A DNA stretch of 64,000 nt, taken from positions 186,001 to 250,000 of the forward strand of contig NZ_BAAAWN010000001.1 in assembly GCF_039535095.1 (NCBI RefSeq), given 5' to 3'. Source of the DNA: Arthrobacter ramosus (lineage in GTDB: Bacteria; Actinomycetota; Actinomycetes; Actinomycetales; Micrococcaceae). How positions within the stretch are numbered: position 1 is the stretch's first letter; every line of letters begins with the position of its first letter. Below, one piece after another: positions 1-8,600 of this stretch. The notes under the pieces are model-generated. The model saw nothing but the letters and a program-made list of their open reading frames with translations. It did not search any database and was not told the origin of the DNA. A program made the translations under genes and the position numbers.

Positions 1-49
1 CCCACCTACGCAAGATTCAGAACGATTCAAAGGATCCAGGAGTCAAGCA

Positions 50-511
50 ATGAACACGGAACAGCACATCCTCACCATGACCCGCGAATTCGATGCCCCG
101 CGCGAGCTCGTCTTCCAAGCCTTCGTGGACCCCGACCAGCTCGCCGCGTGGTTCGGGCCGGTGGGCGTGGATTCGCCGCGCGACCGGATAGTCGTCGACC
201 CCCGGGTGGGCGGAGTCTGGCAGCTCGTCATGACCTGGGAGGAGGACGGCGATGCCAAGGAATCACCCATCGACGCCGTCATCACCGCGTACGATCCGCC
301 GGCCCTGCTGGTCGCCACCCAGAAAGCAGAGCCCGACGCCGGGATCACACTTTTGCTGGAAATGCGCCTTGAGTTCGAGGTACTGGATGGCGGCCGTACG
401 CGGCTTCATCTCACGCAGGGTCCCTTCGACTCCGACGAATGGGTGGACATGACCCGGGAGGGATGGGGCACCTCGTTTACCAAACTGGACACCTTGCTGC
501 TGCGGGAATAG
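50..511 (+). CDS. SRPBCC (AHSA1/START-like) domain protein
   Basis: This is a 153-residue single-domain protein of the AHSA1 branch of the SRPBCC fold. It opens with the usual hydrophobic-pocket signature around FDAPRELVFQAFVDPDQL and WFGP (residues 11-36) and ends in a helix with EGWGTSFTKLDTLL, the C-terminal helix that closes the cavity. AGGAG sits 7 bases before the ATG, so this start is secure. Family members bind small hydrophobic ligands or are paired with ArsR regulators; no regulator is visible because the window begins just upstream. The protein has no signal peptide and is probably cytosolic. Its ligand cannot be read from the sequence. Confidence 0.9.
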   Translation: MNTEQHILTMTREFDAPRELVFQAFVDPDQLAAWFGPVGVDSPRDRIVVDPRVGGVWQLVMTWEEDGDAKESPIDAVITAYDPPALLVATQKAEPDAGITLLLEMRLEFEVLDGGRTRLHLTQGPFDSDEWVDMTREGWGTSFTKLDTLLLRE

Positions 512-641
512 GTAAGCGGTCTAAAAGGGGGCCCGAAGTCAACTTGGAAGGCCAGGGCCCATCCGGGCTAGACTCCACGGCGGGGACAGAATGCCATTGC
601 TCTGGAGGCCGAACGGCTCCGGAGACAGACGATCAAGCAGA

Positions 642-1127
642 ATGCGACCTTTGAAAATCCTTCAGAAACGTCTCAACAGCCCTATCCGATACCTGACAGT
701 CGCCCTCTTCGCCGCACTGGCGCTGTCCGGCTGCTCCACACAGGGAGGGGGCTCGGCCGCGGCGGGCACGCCGTCGTCCTCTTCTGCGGGCGACTCCGCA
801 ACCGCAAGCGCAAGCCCAACTCCTTCATCGGGGCCATTCGGGGGCTTCGCCTCGGCAGCCGAAATGTGCTCCACCATCTCTAAAGAAGCGACGGGAGCTT
901 CGTTGCTGCCAATGTCCGCGGCGCAGGGAAAGACCGCCGAGCTGGAGCAATACAAGGCAGAACTCGCCGCCACGGCGGATCGCGTCCCGGACGCGCTCAA
1001 GGCTGATTTCACCAATCTCAAGGACACTGCGATCGCAGGTCTGAAAGACCAGACTGTCTACTCGCGCGGCAAGTTCGAAAAGGCGATGGCTCCCGTTACC
1101 ACTTGGCTGAGCGCCAACTGCAAGTAG
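642..1127 (+). CDS. Small lipoprotein of unknown function
   Basis: I start this 161-residue protein at 642 because residues 1-31 then form a clean lipoprotein signal: basic start, hydrophobic run (TVALFAALALSG) and lipobox LSGC with Cys31 as the lipidated residue. An in-frame upstream start at 591 would add 17 charged residues before the signal and is less likely. After the Cys comes a Ser/Ala/Gly/Thr-rich linker of about 35 residues, then a compact helical domain with two cysteines, one early (AEMCSTI) and one at the C-terminus (SANCK), which may form a disulfide outside the membrane. I do not recognise the family. It stands alone between the SRPBCC gene and the ligase gene. Confidence 0.8.
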   Translation: MRPLKILQKRLNSPIRYLTVALFAALALSGCSTQGGGSAAAGTPSSSSAGDSATASASPTPSSGPFGGFASAAEMCSTISKEATGASLLPMSAAQGKTAELEQYKAELAATADRVPDALKADFTNLKDTAIAGLKDQTVYSRGKFEKAMAPVTTWLSANCK

Positions 1128-1191
1128 TCCTTTATCCACTTAAGCGAATGAACAGGTAGCGCGGTCCCGGCGCCGCGGCAAGAATGGCTTC

Positions 1192-2268
1192 ATGCAGCTG
1201 CCAGTCATGCCCCCTGTCGCACCCATGCTTGCCAAGGCGGTTGGCGCCATCCCGGACGGCGCCATGAGCTACGAGCCTAAATGGGATGGTTTCCGCTCCG
1301 TCGTTTTTCGTGACGGTGACGACGTCGAAATCGGTAGTCGCAACGAGAAGCCCATGAACCGGTACTTCCCGGAGCTCATCGAGGCGTTGAAGGCAAACCT
1401 GCCGGAACGCTGCGTCCTCGACGGTGAGATCATCCTGGTCGGCAGCTCCGGTGACCGCTTGGACTTTGAAGCCCTCCAGCAACGCATCCATCCGGCAGCC
1501 AGCAGGGTCAAGCTGTTGTCCGAGCAGACGCCGGCGAAATTCGTGGCCTTCGACCTGCTCGCCCTTGGCGATGAGGACTTCACGGGACGGCCCTTCGCCG
1601 AACGGCGGGCAGCGCTTGAACAAGCACTTGCAGGCGCCGCCGCTCCCATCCACCTCACCGCGGCAACCCGTGACATGGGAACGGCAGAGCAGTGGTTCAA
1701 CCAGTTCGAGGGCGCAGGCCTGGACGGCCTGCTCGCCAAGCCGCTCGATGGTACCTACCAACCGGACAAGCGCGTGATGTTCAAGGTCAAACACCAGCGG
1801 ACCGCCGACTGCGTTGTGGCCGGCTACCGGGTTCATAAGACCGGTGACGACCTTATTGGTTCACTATTGTTGGGGCTTTATGACGACGGCGGCCGGCTAT
1901 CCAACGTCGGCGTGGTGGGATCCTTCTCGATGCACAGACGCAAGGAACTGTTCGACGAACTCCAACCCCTCGTGACTGCGTTCGATGGGCATCCCTGGGC
2001 ATGGGCCAAACAGGAGGAAGGCAGCCGGACACCCCGCAACGCCGAAGGCAGCCGCTGGAGCGCAGGGAAGGACCTGTCGTTCACGCCCCTGCGGCCCCAA
2101 CTCGTTGTGGAAGTGGCTTACGACCATATGGAAGGGGAGCGGTTCAGGCACACCACGCAGTTCGTGCGGTGGCGGCCGGACAGGGATCCGGAGTCGTGCA
2201 CCTATGAGCAGCTTGAGGAACCCGTGAAGTTCGATTTGTCAGCGGTCCTGGACACCGGGAAACGATAA
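1192..2268 (+). CDS. ligC: ATP-dependent DNA ligase, LigC type
   Basis: This 358-residue protein has the adenylation motif EPKWDGFR with catalytic Lys30, followed by LDGEI (motif III), DGLLAKPL (motif IV) and FKVKHQRTADCVV (motif V). The last 120 residues fit the OB-fold domain. It seals nicks by transferring AMP from ATP to the 5'-phosphate. The length matches stand-alone mycobacterial LigC enzymes; the polymerase and nuclease domains of LigD are absent. LigC enzymes are linked to backup end joining and base-excision repair, but no Ku or LigD gene lies in this window. The first ATG at 1192 has only a weak ribosome site; 1207 is an in-frame alternative that still keeps the whole domain. Confidence 0.9.
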   Translation: MQLPVMPPVAPMLAKAVGAIPDGAMSYEPKWDGFRSVVFRDGDDVEIGSRNEKPMNRYFPELIEALKANLPERCVLDGEIILVGSSGDRLDFEALQQRIHPAASRVKLLSEQTPAKFVAFDLLALGDEDFTGRPFAERRAALEQALAGAAAPIHLTAATRDMGTAEQWFNQFEGAGLDGLLAKPLDGTYQPDKRVMFKVKHQRTADCVVAGYRVHKTGDDLIGSLLLGLYDDGGRLSNVGVVGSFSMHRRKELFDELQPLVTAFDGHPWAWAKQEEGSRTPRNAEGSRWSAGKDLSFTPLRPQLVVEVAYDHMEGERFRHTTQFVRWRPDRDPESCTYEQLEEPVKFDLSAVLDTGKR

Positions 2269-2332
2269 ATCAGGGGGATTTCAGGGCGAACCCCTAGGCC
2301 CAGTCCGCGTTCCGCAGGGGACAATGGGAGAT

Positions 2333-2734
2333 ATGAAAACGCTGCTCAACATCATCTGGCTCGTCTTCGGCGGCTTCGTTCTGGCCTTGGGTTATTTCAT
2401 GGCCGGAATTGTCTGCTGCTTGTTGATCGTCACCATCCCGTGGGGCATCGCGTCGTTCCGGATTGCCTCGTACACGCTCTGGCCGTTTGGGCGCATGGTC
2501 GTGGACAAGCCCGGAGGCGGGGGAGTCTTCCCCCTCATCGGCAATGTCATCTGGTTGCTGGTTGCGGGCATTTGGATTGCGATCGGCCACGTGGTCACGG
2601 CCTTCGCCATGGCCATCACTATCATCGGGATCCCCCTGGCCATCGCCAACCTGAAGCTCATTCCGGTATCGCTCATGCCGCTGGGCAAGCAAATCGTGCC
2701 TAGCAACCGCCCGTTCGTCAGCACCTACCACTAG
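2333..2734 (+). CDS. yccF: YccF-family inner membrane protein
   Basis: The 133-residue protein carries two similar YccF halves. Each has a hydrophobic span followed by a conserved loop with IPWGIASFRIASYTLWPFG in the first half and IGIPLAIANLKLIPVSLMPLG in the second. Three or four membrane helices are expected (about residues 4-30, 66-90 and 90-105). I chose 2333 because MKTLLN aligns with the known start of YccF (MRTVLN). An ATG at 2324 would add three residues; both have crowded ribosome sites. The biochemical role of YccF is not established. The gene stands alone, with 89 bases to poxB. Confidence 0.85.
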   Translation: MKTLLNIIWLVFGGFVLALGYFMAGIVCCLLIVTIPWGIASFRIASYTLWPFGRMVVDKPGGGGVFPLIGNVIWLLVAGIWIAIGHVVTAFAMAITIIGIPLAIANLKLIPVSLMPLGKQIVPSNRPFVSTYH

Positions 2735-2760
2735 CTCTTCCCGCGTCGGGCATCCGGCGC

Positions 2761-2826
2761 CATGGACTGTTCCGGAGTAGCGTAGGCCGTGTCTGCACTG
2801 CCTCCCCTCGAAAGGAACAGTCCATG
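2761..2826 (+). promoter_or_regulatory. Inverted repeat enclosing the poxB ribosome site and start codon
   Basis: Bases 2761-2773 (CATGGACTGTTCC) are the exact reverse complement of 2814-2826 (GGAACAGTCCATG), a 13-bp perfect match across a 40-base gap. The right arm contains most of the AAGGA ribosome site and the whole ATG of poxB. In mRNA the stem would hide the translation start; in DNA it could be a spread operator. The left arm also carries a short reading frame of seven codons (2762-2785). The match is seen directly; any regulatory role is inferred. Confidence 0.6.
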
Positions 2827-4560
2827 TCCGCCGCCAGGAACACCGTTGCCAAGAACATCGTCGCCACCCTCAAAGCCAACAACGTCCAGCGCGTCTACGG
2901 GATCCCCGGGGATTCGCTGAACGGATTCACGGACGCGCTGAGGGAGGAAGAGAGCATCCGTTGGGTGCATGTCCGCCACGAGGAAGCCGCGGCGTTGGCG
3001 GCCGCAGCCGAGGCCGGTCTCACTGATGAACTCGCGGTGTGCGCCGGATCCTGCGGCCCTGGCAACCTGCACCTGATCAACGGCCTCTACGACGCCAACA
3101 AGTCCAGGGTTCCCGTGTTGGCCATCGCCGCCCACATTCCCAGCGAAGAGATCGGCAGCCAGTACTTCCAGGAGACTCATCCCCAGGAGTTGTTCCGGGA
3201 GTGCAGCGTTTACGTGGAGCACGTCGCCCATCCTTCCCAGATGCCCAGGGTCCTGGAGATCGCCATGCGGACGGCGGTCGAGAGGCGAGGTGTCGCCGTC
3301 GTCGTGATTCCCGGCGACGTCGCCCTCGCGGAGTCGCAAAGCGACCGCACAGCGGTGATTCGCGCCGCCCGGCCGGAAATCCGGCCCAACCCGCAGGAGC
3401 TCGCCGAGGCAGCGGACATGCTCAACGCGGCCGGCAAAGTCACCATCCTGGCCGGCGCCGGCACTGCGGGTGCGCACGCCGAGGTCATGGCCTTGGCGGA
3501 CGCGCTGGGCGCGCCGATCGTCCACGCAATGCGCGGCAAGGAGCACATCGAATACGACAACCCGTTCGACGTCGGCATGACGGGCCTTTTGGGGTTCAGT
3601 TCCGGCTATCGCGCGATGGAGAGCTGCGAGGCCTTGCTCATGCTGGGCACCGATTTTCCGTACCAGCAGTTCTACCCGGAGAGCGCCAAGATCATCCAGG
3701 TGGATATCCGGGGCGAGCAGCTTGGCAGGCGGGCCAGGATCGATCTTGGCCTTGTGGGCACGGTCAAGGACACTGCGGCTTCGCTGCTGCCCTTGATCGA
3801 GCGCAAGGGGAAACGAACACACTTGAGTACTTCGCTCAAGCACTACGCCAAGTCCCGCGCCAAACTCGACGACCTCGCCTCTCCTGCAAAGGACGGACAG
3901 CCCATCCATCCGCAGTTCGTGGGAAGGCTAGTGGACGAGTTGGCGGCACCGGATGCGGTTTTCACGTGCGACGTCGGGTCCCCCACTGTGTGGGCGGCCC
4001 GGTACCTGGGTATGAACGGCCGACGCCGGCTGCTCGGCTCGTTCAACCACGGAACCATGGCCAATGCACTGTCGCACGGAATCGGCGCGGCGGCCGCGTA
4101 CCCCGGGCGCCAGGTGGTGGCACTGGCCGGCGACGGCGGCCTGACCATGCTGCTCGGCGAGCTGATCACCTTGGTGCAGAACAAGCTCCCGGTCAAAGTG
4201 GTGGTCTTCAACAACTCCTCGCTGAACTTCGTCGAGCTCGAAATGAAGGCCGCGGGGTTCGTCAATTTCGGCACGGAGCTCGAGAATCCGGACTTCGCCA
4301 AACTAGCAGAAGCTCTGGGCATCCGCGGTATCCGGGTGGACAACTCCTCCGGGCTGAAGGCGGGACTGGCTGAGGCCTTCGCCCACGACGGCCCGGCCCT
4401 CATCGACGTCCGCACGGCCCGGCAGGAACTGTCCATTCCGCCGGCAATCAGCGCCGAACAGGTCAAGGGCTTCACTCTCTACGCGATCCGGACGGTCCTC
4501 TCCGGCCGCGGCGACCAGCTCATCGACCTCGCGAAGACCAACATCCGCCAGATTTTCTAG
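2824..4560 (+). CDS. poxB: Pyruvate dehydrogenase (quinone) / pyruvate oxidase
   Basis: This 578-residue enzyme (E. coli PoxB has 572) has the three domains of ThDP oxidases: N-terminal Pyr domain with RHEE (Glu53 activates the cofactor), central FAD-binding domain (about 190-340) and C-terminal PP domain with the ThDP motif AGDGGLTML...VVFNNSSLNF (about 436-470). It oxidatively decarboxylates pyruvate to acetate and CO2 and passes electrons to membrane quinone. AAGGA lies 7 bases before the ATG, inside a long inverted repeat that may control translation. It is monocistronic and convergent with the sialidase gene; only 18 bases separate the two and no terminator is obvious there. Confidence 0.93.
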   Translation: MSAARNTVAKNIVATLKANNVQRVYGIPGDSLNGFTDALREEESIRWVHVRHEEAAALAAAAEAGLTDELAVCAGSCGPGNLHLINGLYDANKSRVPVLAIAAHIPSEEIGSQYFQETHPQELFRECSVYVEHVAHPSQMPRVLEIAMRTAVERRGVAVVVIPGDVALAESQSDRTAVIRAARPEIRPNPQELAEAADMLNAAGKVTILAGAGTAGAHAEVMALADALGAPIVHAMRGKEHIEYDNPFDVGMTGLLGFSSGYRAMESCEALLMLGTDFPYQQFYPESAKIIQVDIRGEQLGRRARIDLGLVGTVKDTAASLLPLIERKGKRTHLSTSLKHYAKSRAKLDDLASPAKDGQPIHPQFVGRLVDELAAPDAVFTCDVGSPTVWAARYLGMNGRRRLLGSFNHGTMANALSHGIGAAAAYPGRQVVALAGDGGLTMLLGELITLVQNKLPVKVVVFNNSSLNFVELEMKAAGFVNFGTELENPDFAKLAEALGIRGIRVDNSSGLKAGLAEAFAHDGPALIDVRTARQELSIPPAISAEQVKGFTLYAIRTVLSGRGDQLIDLAKTNIRQIF

Positions 4561-4578
4561 TCGGAGCCGAGCCCCGCC

Positions 4579-6285
4579 CTAGTTAGCCGTCACGGCTCCC
4601 GTGCGCAGATCGAAACTGAAGCTGCGCTCGATGACCCCCGTGCCGCCGTCGTACGCCACCGCAAAAGCCAGTTCGAGCGAGTCCCGCGCCAGATCCTCCT
4701 CGGTGACCGTGTACACAGGAGTGAAGTACAGGGCTTCCGCGCCCGGTGCCAGATCCGCGGGCGGGAAGTCCGCCGGATTGGCGTGCGGTCCCAGGAGTAC
4801 GACGCCGGTGGCCGGCTGGGTGCCCACGTTGCGGGCGCGTCCGGTGAAGGCGAGGATGTCCCCGGCTTTGTAGCCCGGAATGATCGGCCCGTAGTTGAGG
4901 TCCTGGGCTTCACGGGTTCCGAGGACCTGTGCCTGCTCCGCGGAGTAGCCTTGGCCCACTTCCTTCCAGGTCTGCACGTCCCAATCGCAGTCGTTCTCCG
5001 GGGAGATGACATGGAATTCGCCGGCGTTCTGCCACACAGCGGGTCGGCCGGGCGTGATGGAGCGCAGTTCCATGTGAAACTCGAGATGGTCGGACCGGAG
5101 CTGGGTTTCGGGTGCCCTGGCCGCACCCGCCGCCCCGGGGAGTTGCCCTGTCAACTGCTCCACCGGCACGGAAACGAAGACGATCTCGCGGTATCCCTGC
5201 CGCTCGTACAAGACGCCGATGTTGCCATCCGGAAGCCGCGCCGCCGTCGAGTAGGCCGAGCTCCCCTCGCACAGGACCAGCTTGGCGGGCCAGCTGGCCC
5301 CGTTGTCCGTGGACAGGCTGAGGACGGTGTTGCGTCGCAGGGAGGTGTCCTGGTTGTTGCTCGCGAGCAGCCAGCTGTTCGTGGCCGGGGTGGCCAAGGA
5401 AATCACGCTTGGCAGGCCGTCGAAGCGGACCAGAGAGCCGTTGTCGCTTGGGTCGGGGAGGTCGTCGACGGGTTCCAGTTGGCTCCACGTCTCTCCGCCG
5501 TCATTGGAGACTGCTGCCACCCGCCGGGGAGTGGCGCGCGAGTGCAGGAGGAGGCGGCCGTCGTCGAGGCACGCAGCCTTGTTCTCGTTGGGGCCGACCC
5601 CGCCCGGGCCCTTTCCGATGAGCGAACCGAGCGTCCAGTTCTCGCCGTGGTCGTCGCTGTACGCGGAAGCCGCCATGATTTCGCCGTCCGCGAGCGCCAC
5701 GAACTGCTGCACCAGGCGCCCGGCGAACGGACCGGTGTGCATCTGGATTCCCTGCCCGGCAGCGGCGAAGATCCCCGTGATGCCGCGGTCGCGGGCACCG
5801 GTACTGCGGCCCAGCTTGAGCTGATCGGTGAGCCGCCGATGCTGCCAGGTGACGCCGTCGTCGTCGGAAAAGCTGACATCGCAATGCTGCACGTCGTCAT
5901 CCGGTTCCAGGCCGCCTACCGCCTCGAAGAAACCGGCATGTGTCCCTGCGGCGTGGAACATGAAAATCCGCCCGGTCACGGCGTCCACCAGGAGGCTCGG
6001 ATCGCCGTAGCCGTTGAGCCCCGAGCCGTTGCGGACTACCCGTTGTTCCTCCCAGCTGCGGCCACTGTCCGTGCTGCGCCGGAGCAGGAGATCGATCGGA
6101 TTGGGCAGGTCGTCCAGGTTCGGCCGGCCGTCATAGGCGGCGAGCACTGTTCCCGCCGTGGAAACGGTCAGCGCGGGGATGCGGTACTGCCGGTAGCCTC
6201 CCGTGCCGCGCACCGCCAGGACGTGCTCGACGTCGGGACGGGCTTGGGGGAGTGCGGCACCATTGCGCTGGAGGTAGGAGGTCAC
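4579..6285 (-). CDS. Exo-alpha-sialidase (neuraminidase) with C-terminal beta domain
   Basis: The protein has the sialidase hallmark YRIPAL near its start, AAYDGRPN with the conserved Asp, and five Asp boxes (STDSGRSW, SDDDGVTW, SDDHGENW, SNDGGETW, STDNGASW), which together define the six-bladed propeller that removes terminal sialic acids. The last 150 residues form a separate domain with an Ig-like segment (GDILAFTGRARNVG). I place the start at a GTG ending at 6285, giving 568 residues, because it follows the permease stop by 32 bases. A GGAGG lies almost against this GTG, so the start is uncertain. No signal peptide is visible from any start, which is odd for a sialidase. No sialic acid uptake or catabolic genes are nearby. 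Confidence 0.85.
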   Translation of the reverse strand: MTSYLQRNGAALPQARPDVEHVLAVRGTGGYRQYRIPALTVSTAGTVLAAYDGRPNLDDLPNPIDLLLRRSTDSGRSWEEQRVVRNGSGLNGYGDPSLLVDAVTGRIFMFHAAGTHAGFFEAVGGLEPDDDVQHCDVSFSDDDGVTWQHRRLTDQLKLGRSTGARDRGITGIFAAAGQGIQMHTGPFAGRLVQQFVALADGEIMAASAYSDDHGENWTLGSLIGKGPGGVGPNENKAACLDDGRLLLHSRATPRRVAAVSNDGGETWSQLEPVDDLPDPSDNGSLVRFDGLPSVISLATPATNSWLLASNNQDTSLRRNTVLSLSTDNGASWPAKLVLCEGSSAYSTAARLPDGNIGVLYERQGYREIVFVSVPVEQLTGQLPGAAGAARAPETQLRSDHLEFHMELRSITPGRPAVWQNAGEFHVISPENDCDWDVQTWKEVGQGYSAEQAQVLGTREAQDLNYGPIIPGYKAGDILAFTGRARNVGTQPATGVVLLGPHANPADFPPADLAPGAEALYFTPVYTVTEEDLARDSLELAFAVAYDGGTGVIERSFSFDLRTGAVTAN

Positions 6286-6317
6286 ACCTCCATGATACGA
6301 GATGGCGCCTTGGGTGC

Positions 6318-7079
6318 TTAGCTGATCCTGCGCCGGTAGGCCGCCGTGGCGAAGAAGTAGGCGAGAACGAGGATGCCGAGGCACCATGCGAGAGCGACCC
6401 ATATGTCGCTGCCGATTGGCCGTTGTTCAAACAGATCCTGGATCGTGTTGACGATCGAAGTGACCGGCTGGTTCTCTGCGAAGGCGCGCACGGGACCCGG
6501 CATGGTGGCCGTGGGGACGAAAGCCGAGCTGATGAACGGCAGGAAGATCAGCGGGTAGGAGAACCCTCCGGCACCGTCCACGGACTTCGCTGTCAGGCCC
6601 GCAATGATTGCGAGCCAAGTGAGTGCCAGGGTGAACAGCGCCAGGATCCCGATGATGGCGAGCCATGCCAGCAGGCTTGCCGATGTGCGGAATCCCATGA
6701 GGAGGGCCACCACCATGATGATCACGAGTGAGAGCCCGTTGGCGACGAGGGAAGTCAGCACATGCGCCCACAGCACGGACGATCGTGCGATCGGCATGGA
6801 GTGGAACCGCTCGAAAATCCCGCTCTGCATGTCGTAGAACAAGCGAACGGCGGTGTACGCGATGCCCGATGCTATCGCGATCAGCATGATTCCCGGCAGC
6901 AGGTAGTTGACGTAGTTCTCGGTGCCTGTCCTGATGGCGCCGCCGAACACGTAGACGAACAGCAGCATGAGGGCGATCGGTGTGATCGCGGTGGTGATAA
7001 TGGTGTCCGCGCTGCGGAAGATGTGACGCATGGAGCGGCCCAGCAAGACGGCCGTGTCTCCGAAGAAATGTGTGCTCAT
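6318..7079 (-). CDS. ABC-2 type permease of a DrrAB-like exporter
   Basis: This 253-residue integral membrane protein has six predicted helices and the ABC-2 features of DrrB-like permeases: an amphipathic start, a cytosolic loop with MQSGIFERFHSMPIARSSVLWAH (about residues 83-105), and a conserved GFSYPLIFLPFISSAFVPTATMP segment before the last periplasmic loop (QPVTSIVNTI). It overlaps the ATPase gene by four bases (ATGA), so the two are translationally coupled. Exporters of this group move hydrophobic drugs or lipids outwards. The substrate here is unknown. PadR control of the operon suggests induction by a toxic aromatic or antibiotic compound. Confidence 0.92.
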   Translation of the reverse strand: MSTHFFGDTAVLLGRSMRHIFRSADTIITTAITPIALMLLFVYVFGGAIRTGTENYVNYLLPGIMLIAIASGIAYTAVRLFYDMQSGIFERFHSMPIARSSVLWAHVLTSLVANGLSLVIIMVVALLMGFRTSASLLAWLAIIGILALFTLALTWLAIIAGLTAKSVDGAGGFSYPLIFLPFISSAFVPTATMPGPVRAFAENQPVTSIVNTIQDLFEQRPIGSDIWVALAWCLGILVLAYFFATAAYRRRIS

Positions 7080-7876
7080 GACTGGTCCTCACTTGACGCG
7101 ACCTTGCCCTCGTTGCCCACAAGTGCGAGGAAGATATCCTCCAGGGTGGGCTGCTTTTCGACGTACTCGACCTTCGCTGGCGGGAGTAGTTGCTTGAGCT
7201 CGGCGAGGGTGCCGTTCGCGATGATCCGACCGTGATGAAGGATGGCGATCCGGTCCGCGAGTTGTTCGGCCTCGTCGAGATACTGCGTGGTGAGCAGAAC
7301 CGTGGTGCCGTGGTTGGCGAGCTCCTGGACCACCTGCCACACCTCGATGCGTGCTTCGGGGTCGAGTCCGGTGGTCGGCTCGTCGAGGAAGATCACCTCG
7401 GGCTGCCCGACCAGGCTCATGGCGATGTCAAGGCGACGGCGCATGCCTCCTGAATACGTGGACACCTTTCGAGATGCCGCATCGGACAGGTTGAAGCGCG
7501 CGAGAAGATCATCCGCCGCTTGGCCGGGGTCCTTCAGGTGCCGCAACCTTGCAACCAGCACCAGGTTTTCCCGACCGGACAGGATTTCATCGACTGCTGC
7601 GAATTGTCCGGTGAGGCTGATGGATTCCCGAACCCGCAGCGGGTGGGTCACGACGTCGAATCCATTGACGGTGGCCGTGCCGGCGTCCGGACTCAGCAGC
7701 GTGGACAGGATTTTCACTATCGTGGTCTTTCCTGCTCCGTTGGAGCCCAGAAGGGCGAAGATGGTGCCCGGTGCCACGTCGAAGTCCACGCCGCGCAGCA
7801 CGTGCAACTCCTTGTAGGACTTTTCCATGCCCTGCACGCGGATCGCGGGTTCGCGGGTGGTGGATGCACTGGTCAT
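7076..7876 (-). CDS. ABC transporter ATP-binding protein, DrrA-like
   Basis: The 266-residue ATPase shows Walker A GSNGAGKTT (about residue 42), the signature YSGGMRRRLDIA, Walker B VIFLDEPTTGLDPEAR and a C-terminal extension ending in PTLEDIFLALVG, typical of DrrA-type exporters. It powers the permease encoded just downstream. A GGAGAGG ribosome site precedes the ATG. The gene begins 2 bases after the stop of the DUF1048 gene and overlaps the permease gene by four bases, so padR, DUF1048, ATPase and permease form one operon read right to left. Confidence 0.94.
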   Translation of the reverse strand: MTSASTTREPAIRVQGMEKSYKELHVLRGVDFDVAPGTIFALLGSNGAGKTTIVKILSTLLSPDAGTATVNGFDVVTHPLRVRESISLTGQFAAVDEILSGRENLVLVARLRHLKDPGQAADDLLARFNLSDAASRKVSTYSGGMRRRLDIAMSLVGQPEVIFLDEPTTGLDPEARIEVWQVVQELANHGTTVLLTTQYLDEAEQLADRIAILHHGRIIANGTLAELKQLLPPAKVEYVEKQPTLEDIFLALVGNEGKVASSEDQS

Positions 7877-7878
7877 GA

Positions 7879-8253
7879 CTACCTCTCCTTCCCATCGTCT
7901 CCGGCGGCGGCGTCAATTGCCTTGACCAGGCGTTCCCGCTCCTTGTTGATCCACTGACCGCCCGTGTAGTTGCGCATGAACGTTTCGGCGAATTCCACCG
8001 GGTCGTCGCCGACGATCGAGCGGATCGGCGTTCCGTCCGCGGCGCTCTCTTCGAAAAGGTCGGTGAGATCGCCGAGCATCCGCAGCAGCACGTCGCCCTT
8101 GGTGATGGCCCCGAAGTACATCAGGTACCGTTCCAGCGCGGTCGCCGCCGCGCGATAGTCCGCGGGAAGGTGCTCCACGCGTGCCTTGTTTTGCCGGTAT
8201 TGCTTCTTCTGTTCGAGCGATCCCGTGAGCTGCTCGATCCACCCTGTGGCCAT
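7879..8253 (-). CDS. DUF1048 family protein
   Basis: This 124-residue, mostly helical cytosolic protein matches DUF1048, with the conserved YRAAATALERYLMYFG and a middle segment MLGDLTDLFEESAADGTPIRSIVGDDPVEFAETFM. DUF1048 genes are usually found between a PadR regulator and ABC-2 exporters, as here. Its function is not established; it may act as an accessory or sensory partner. I start at 8253 (MATGWIEQ) since it follows the padR stop by two bases and has GGAGG eight bases upstream. A longer start at 8307 would overlap padR and add an unrelated tail. Confidence 0.88.
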   Translation of the reverse strand: MATGWIEQLTGSLEQKKQYRQNKARVEHLPADYRAAATALERYLMYFGAITKGDVLLRMLGDLTDLFEESAADGTPIRSIVGDDPVEFAETFMRNYTGGQWINKERERLVKAIDAAAGDDGKER

Positions 8254-8255
8254 GT

Positions 8256-8585
8256 TCACTTTCCTCCCTTTCGGAGCTGTTCCAGTCGCTCGGACAGGAA
8301 ACTCCACGTATTCCAGAATTCGTCCAGTTCCTTCTCGCCCTGCTCGTTGAGCGAATAGACCTTGCGCGGCGGGCCCTTCTCGGACGGCCGCTTCTCGACA
8401 TCGACAAGGCCCTTTTGCTCGATCCTGACGAGCAGCGCATACACGGTGCCCTCGGCGATCTCGGCGAAGCCCTGCCCCCGGAGCAGCGTCGTGATTTCGT
8501 ACCCGTACGCGGGATTACCGGTCAGGAGGGCGAGGACGATGCCCTCCAGGGTCCCTTTGAGCATCTCCGTCATCTGCCTGCCCAT
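8256..8585 (-). CDS. PadR family transcriptional regulator
   Basis: The 109-residue protein is a PadR winged helix: LEGIVLALLTGNPAYGYEITTLLRGQGF, then the EGTVYALLVRIEQKGLVDVEKR recognition and wing region with GPPRKVYSLNEQGEKEL, and a C-terminal dimerisation helix. It very likely represses its own operon (padR, DUF1048, ATPase, permease) until an inducer binds. A strong AAAGGAGG site precedes the ATG. The region just upstream has a GGTAC-N3-GTACC palindrome over the -10 element, the obvious candidate operator. Confidence 0.94.
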   Translation of the reverse strand: MGRQMTEMLKGTLEGIVLALLTGNPAYGYEITTLLRGQGFAEIAEGTVYALLVRIEQKGLVDVEKRPSEKGPPRKVYSLNEQGEKELDEFWNTWSFLSERLEQLRKGGK

Positions 8586-8600
8586 CGGACACCTCCTTTC

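Noticed and set aside
2762..2785. Seven-codon leader peptide before poxB as a gene
   Set aside because: There is no ribosome site of its own and its existence follows from the palindrome. It is mentioned only as part of that structure.
4783..6321. Long open frame opposite the sialidase
   Set aside because: No recognisable fold. The opposite strand has five Asp boxes and the RIP motif.
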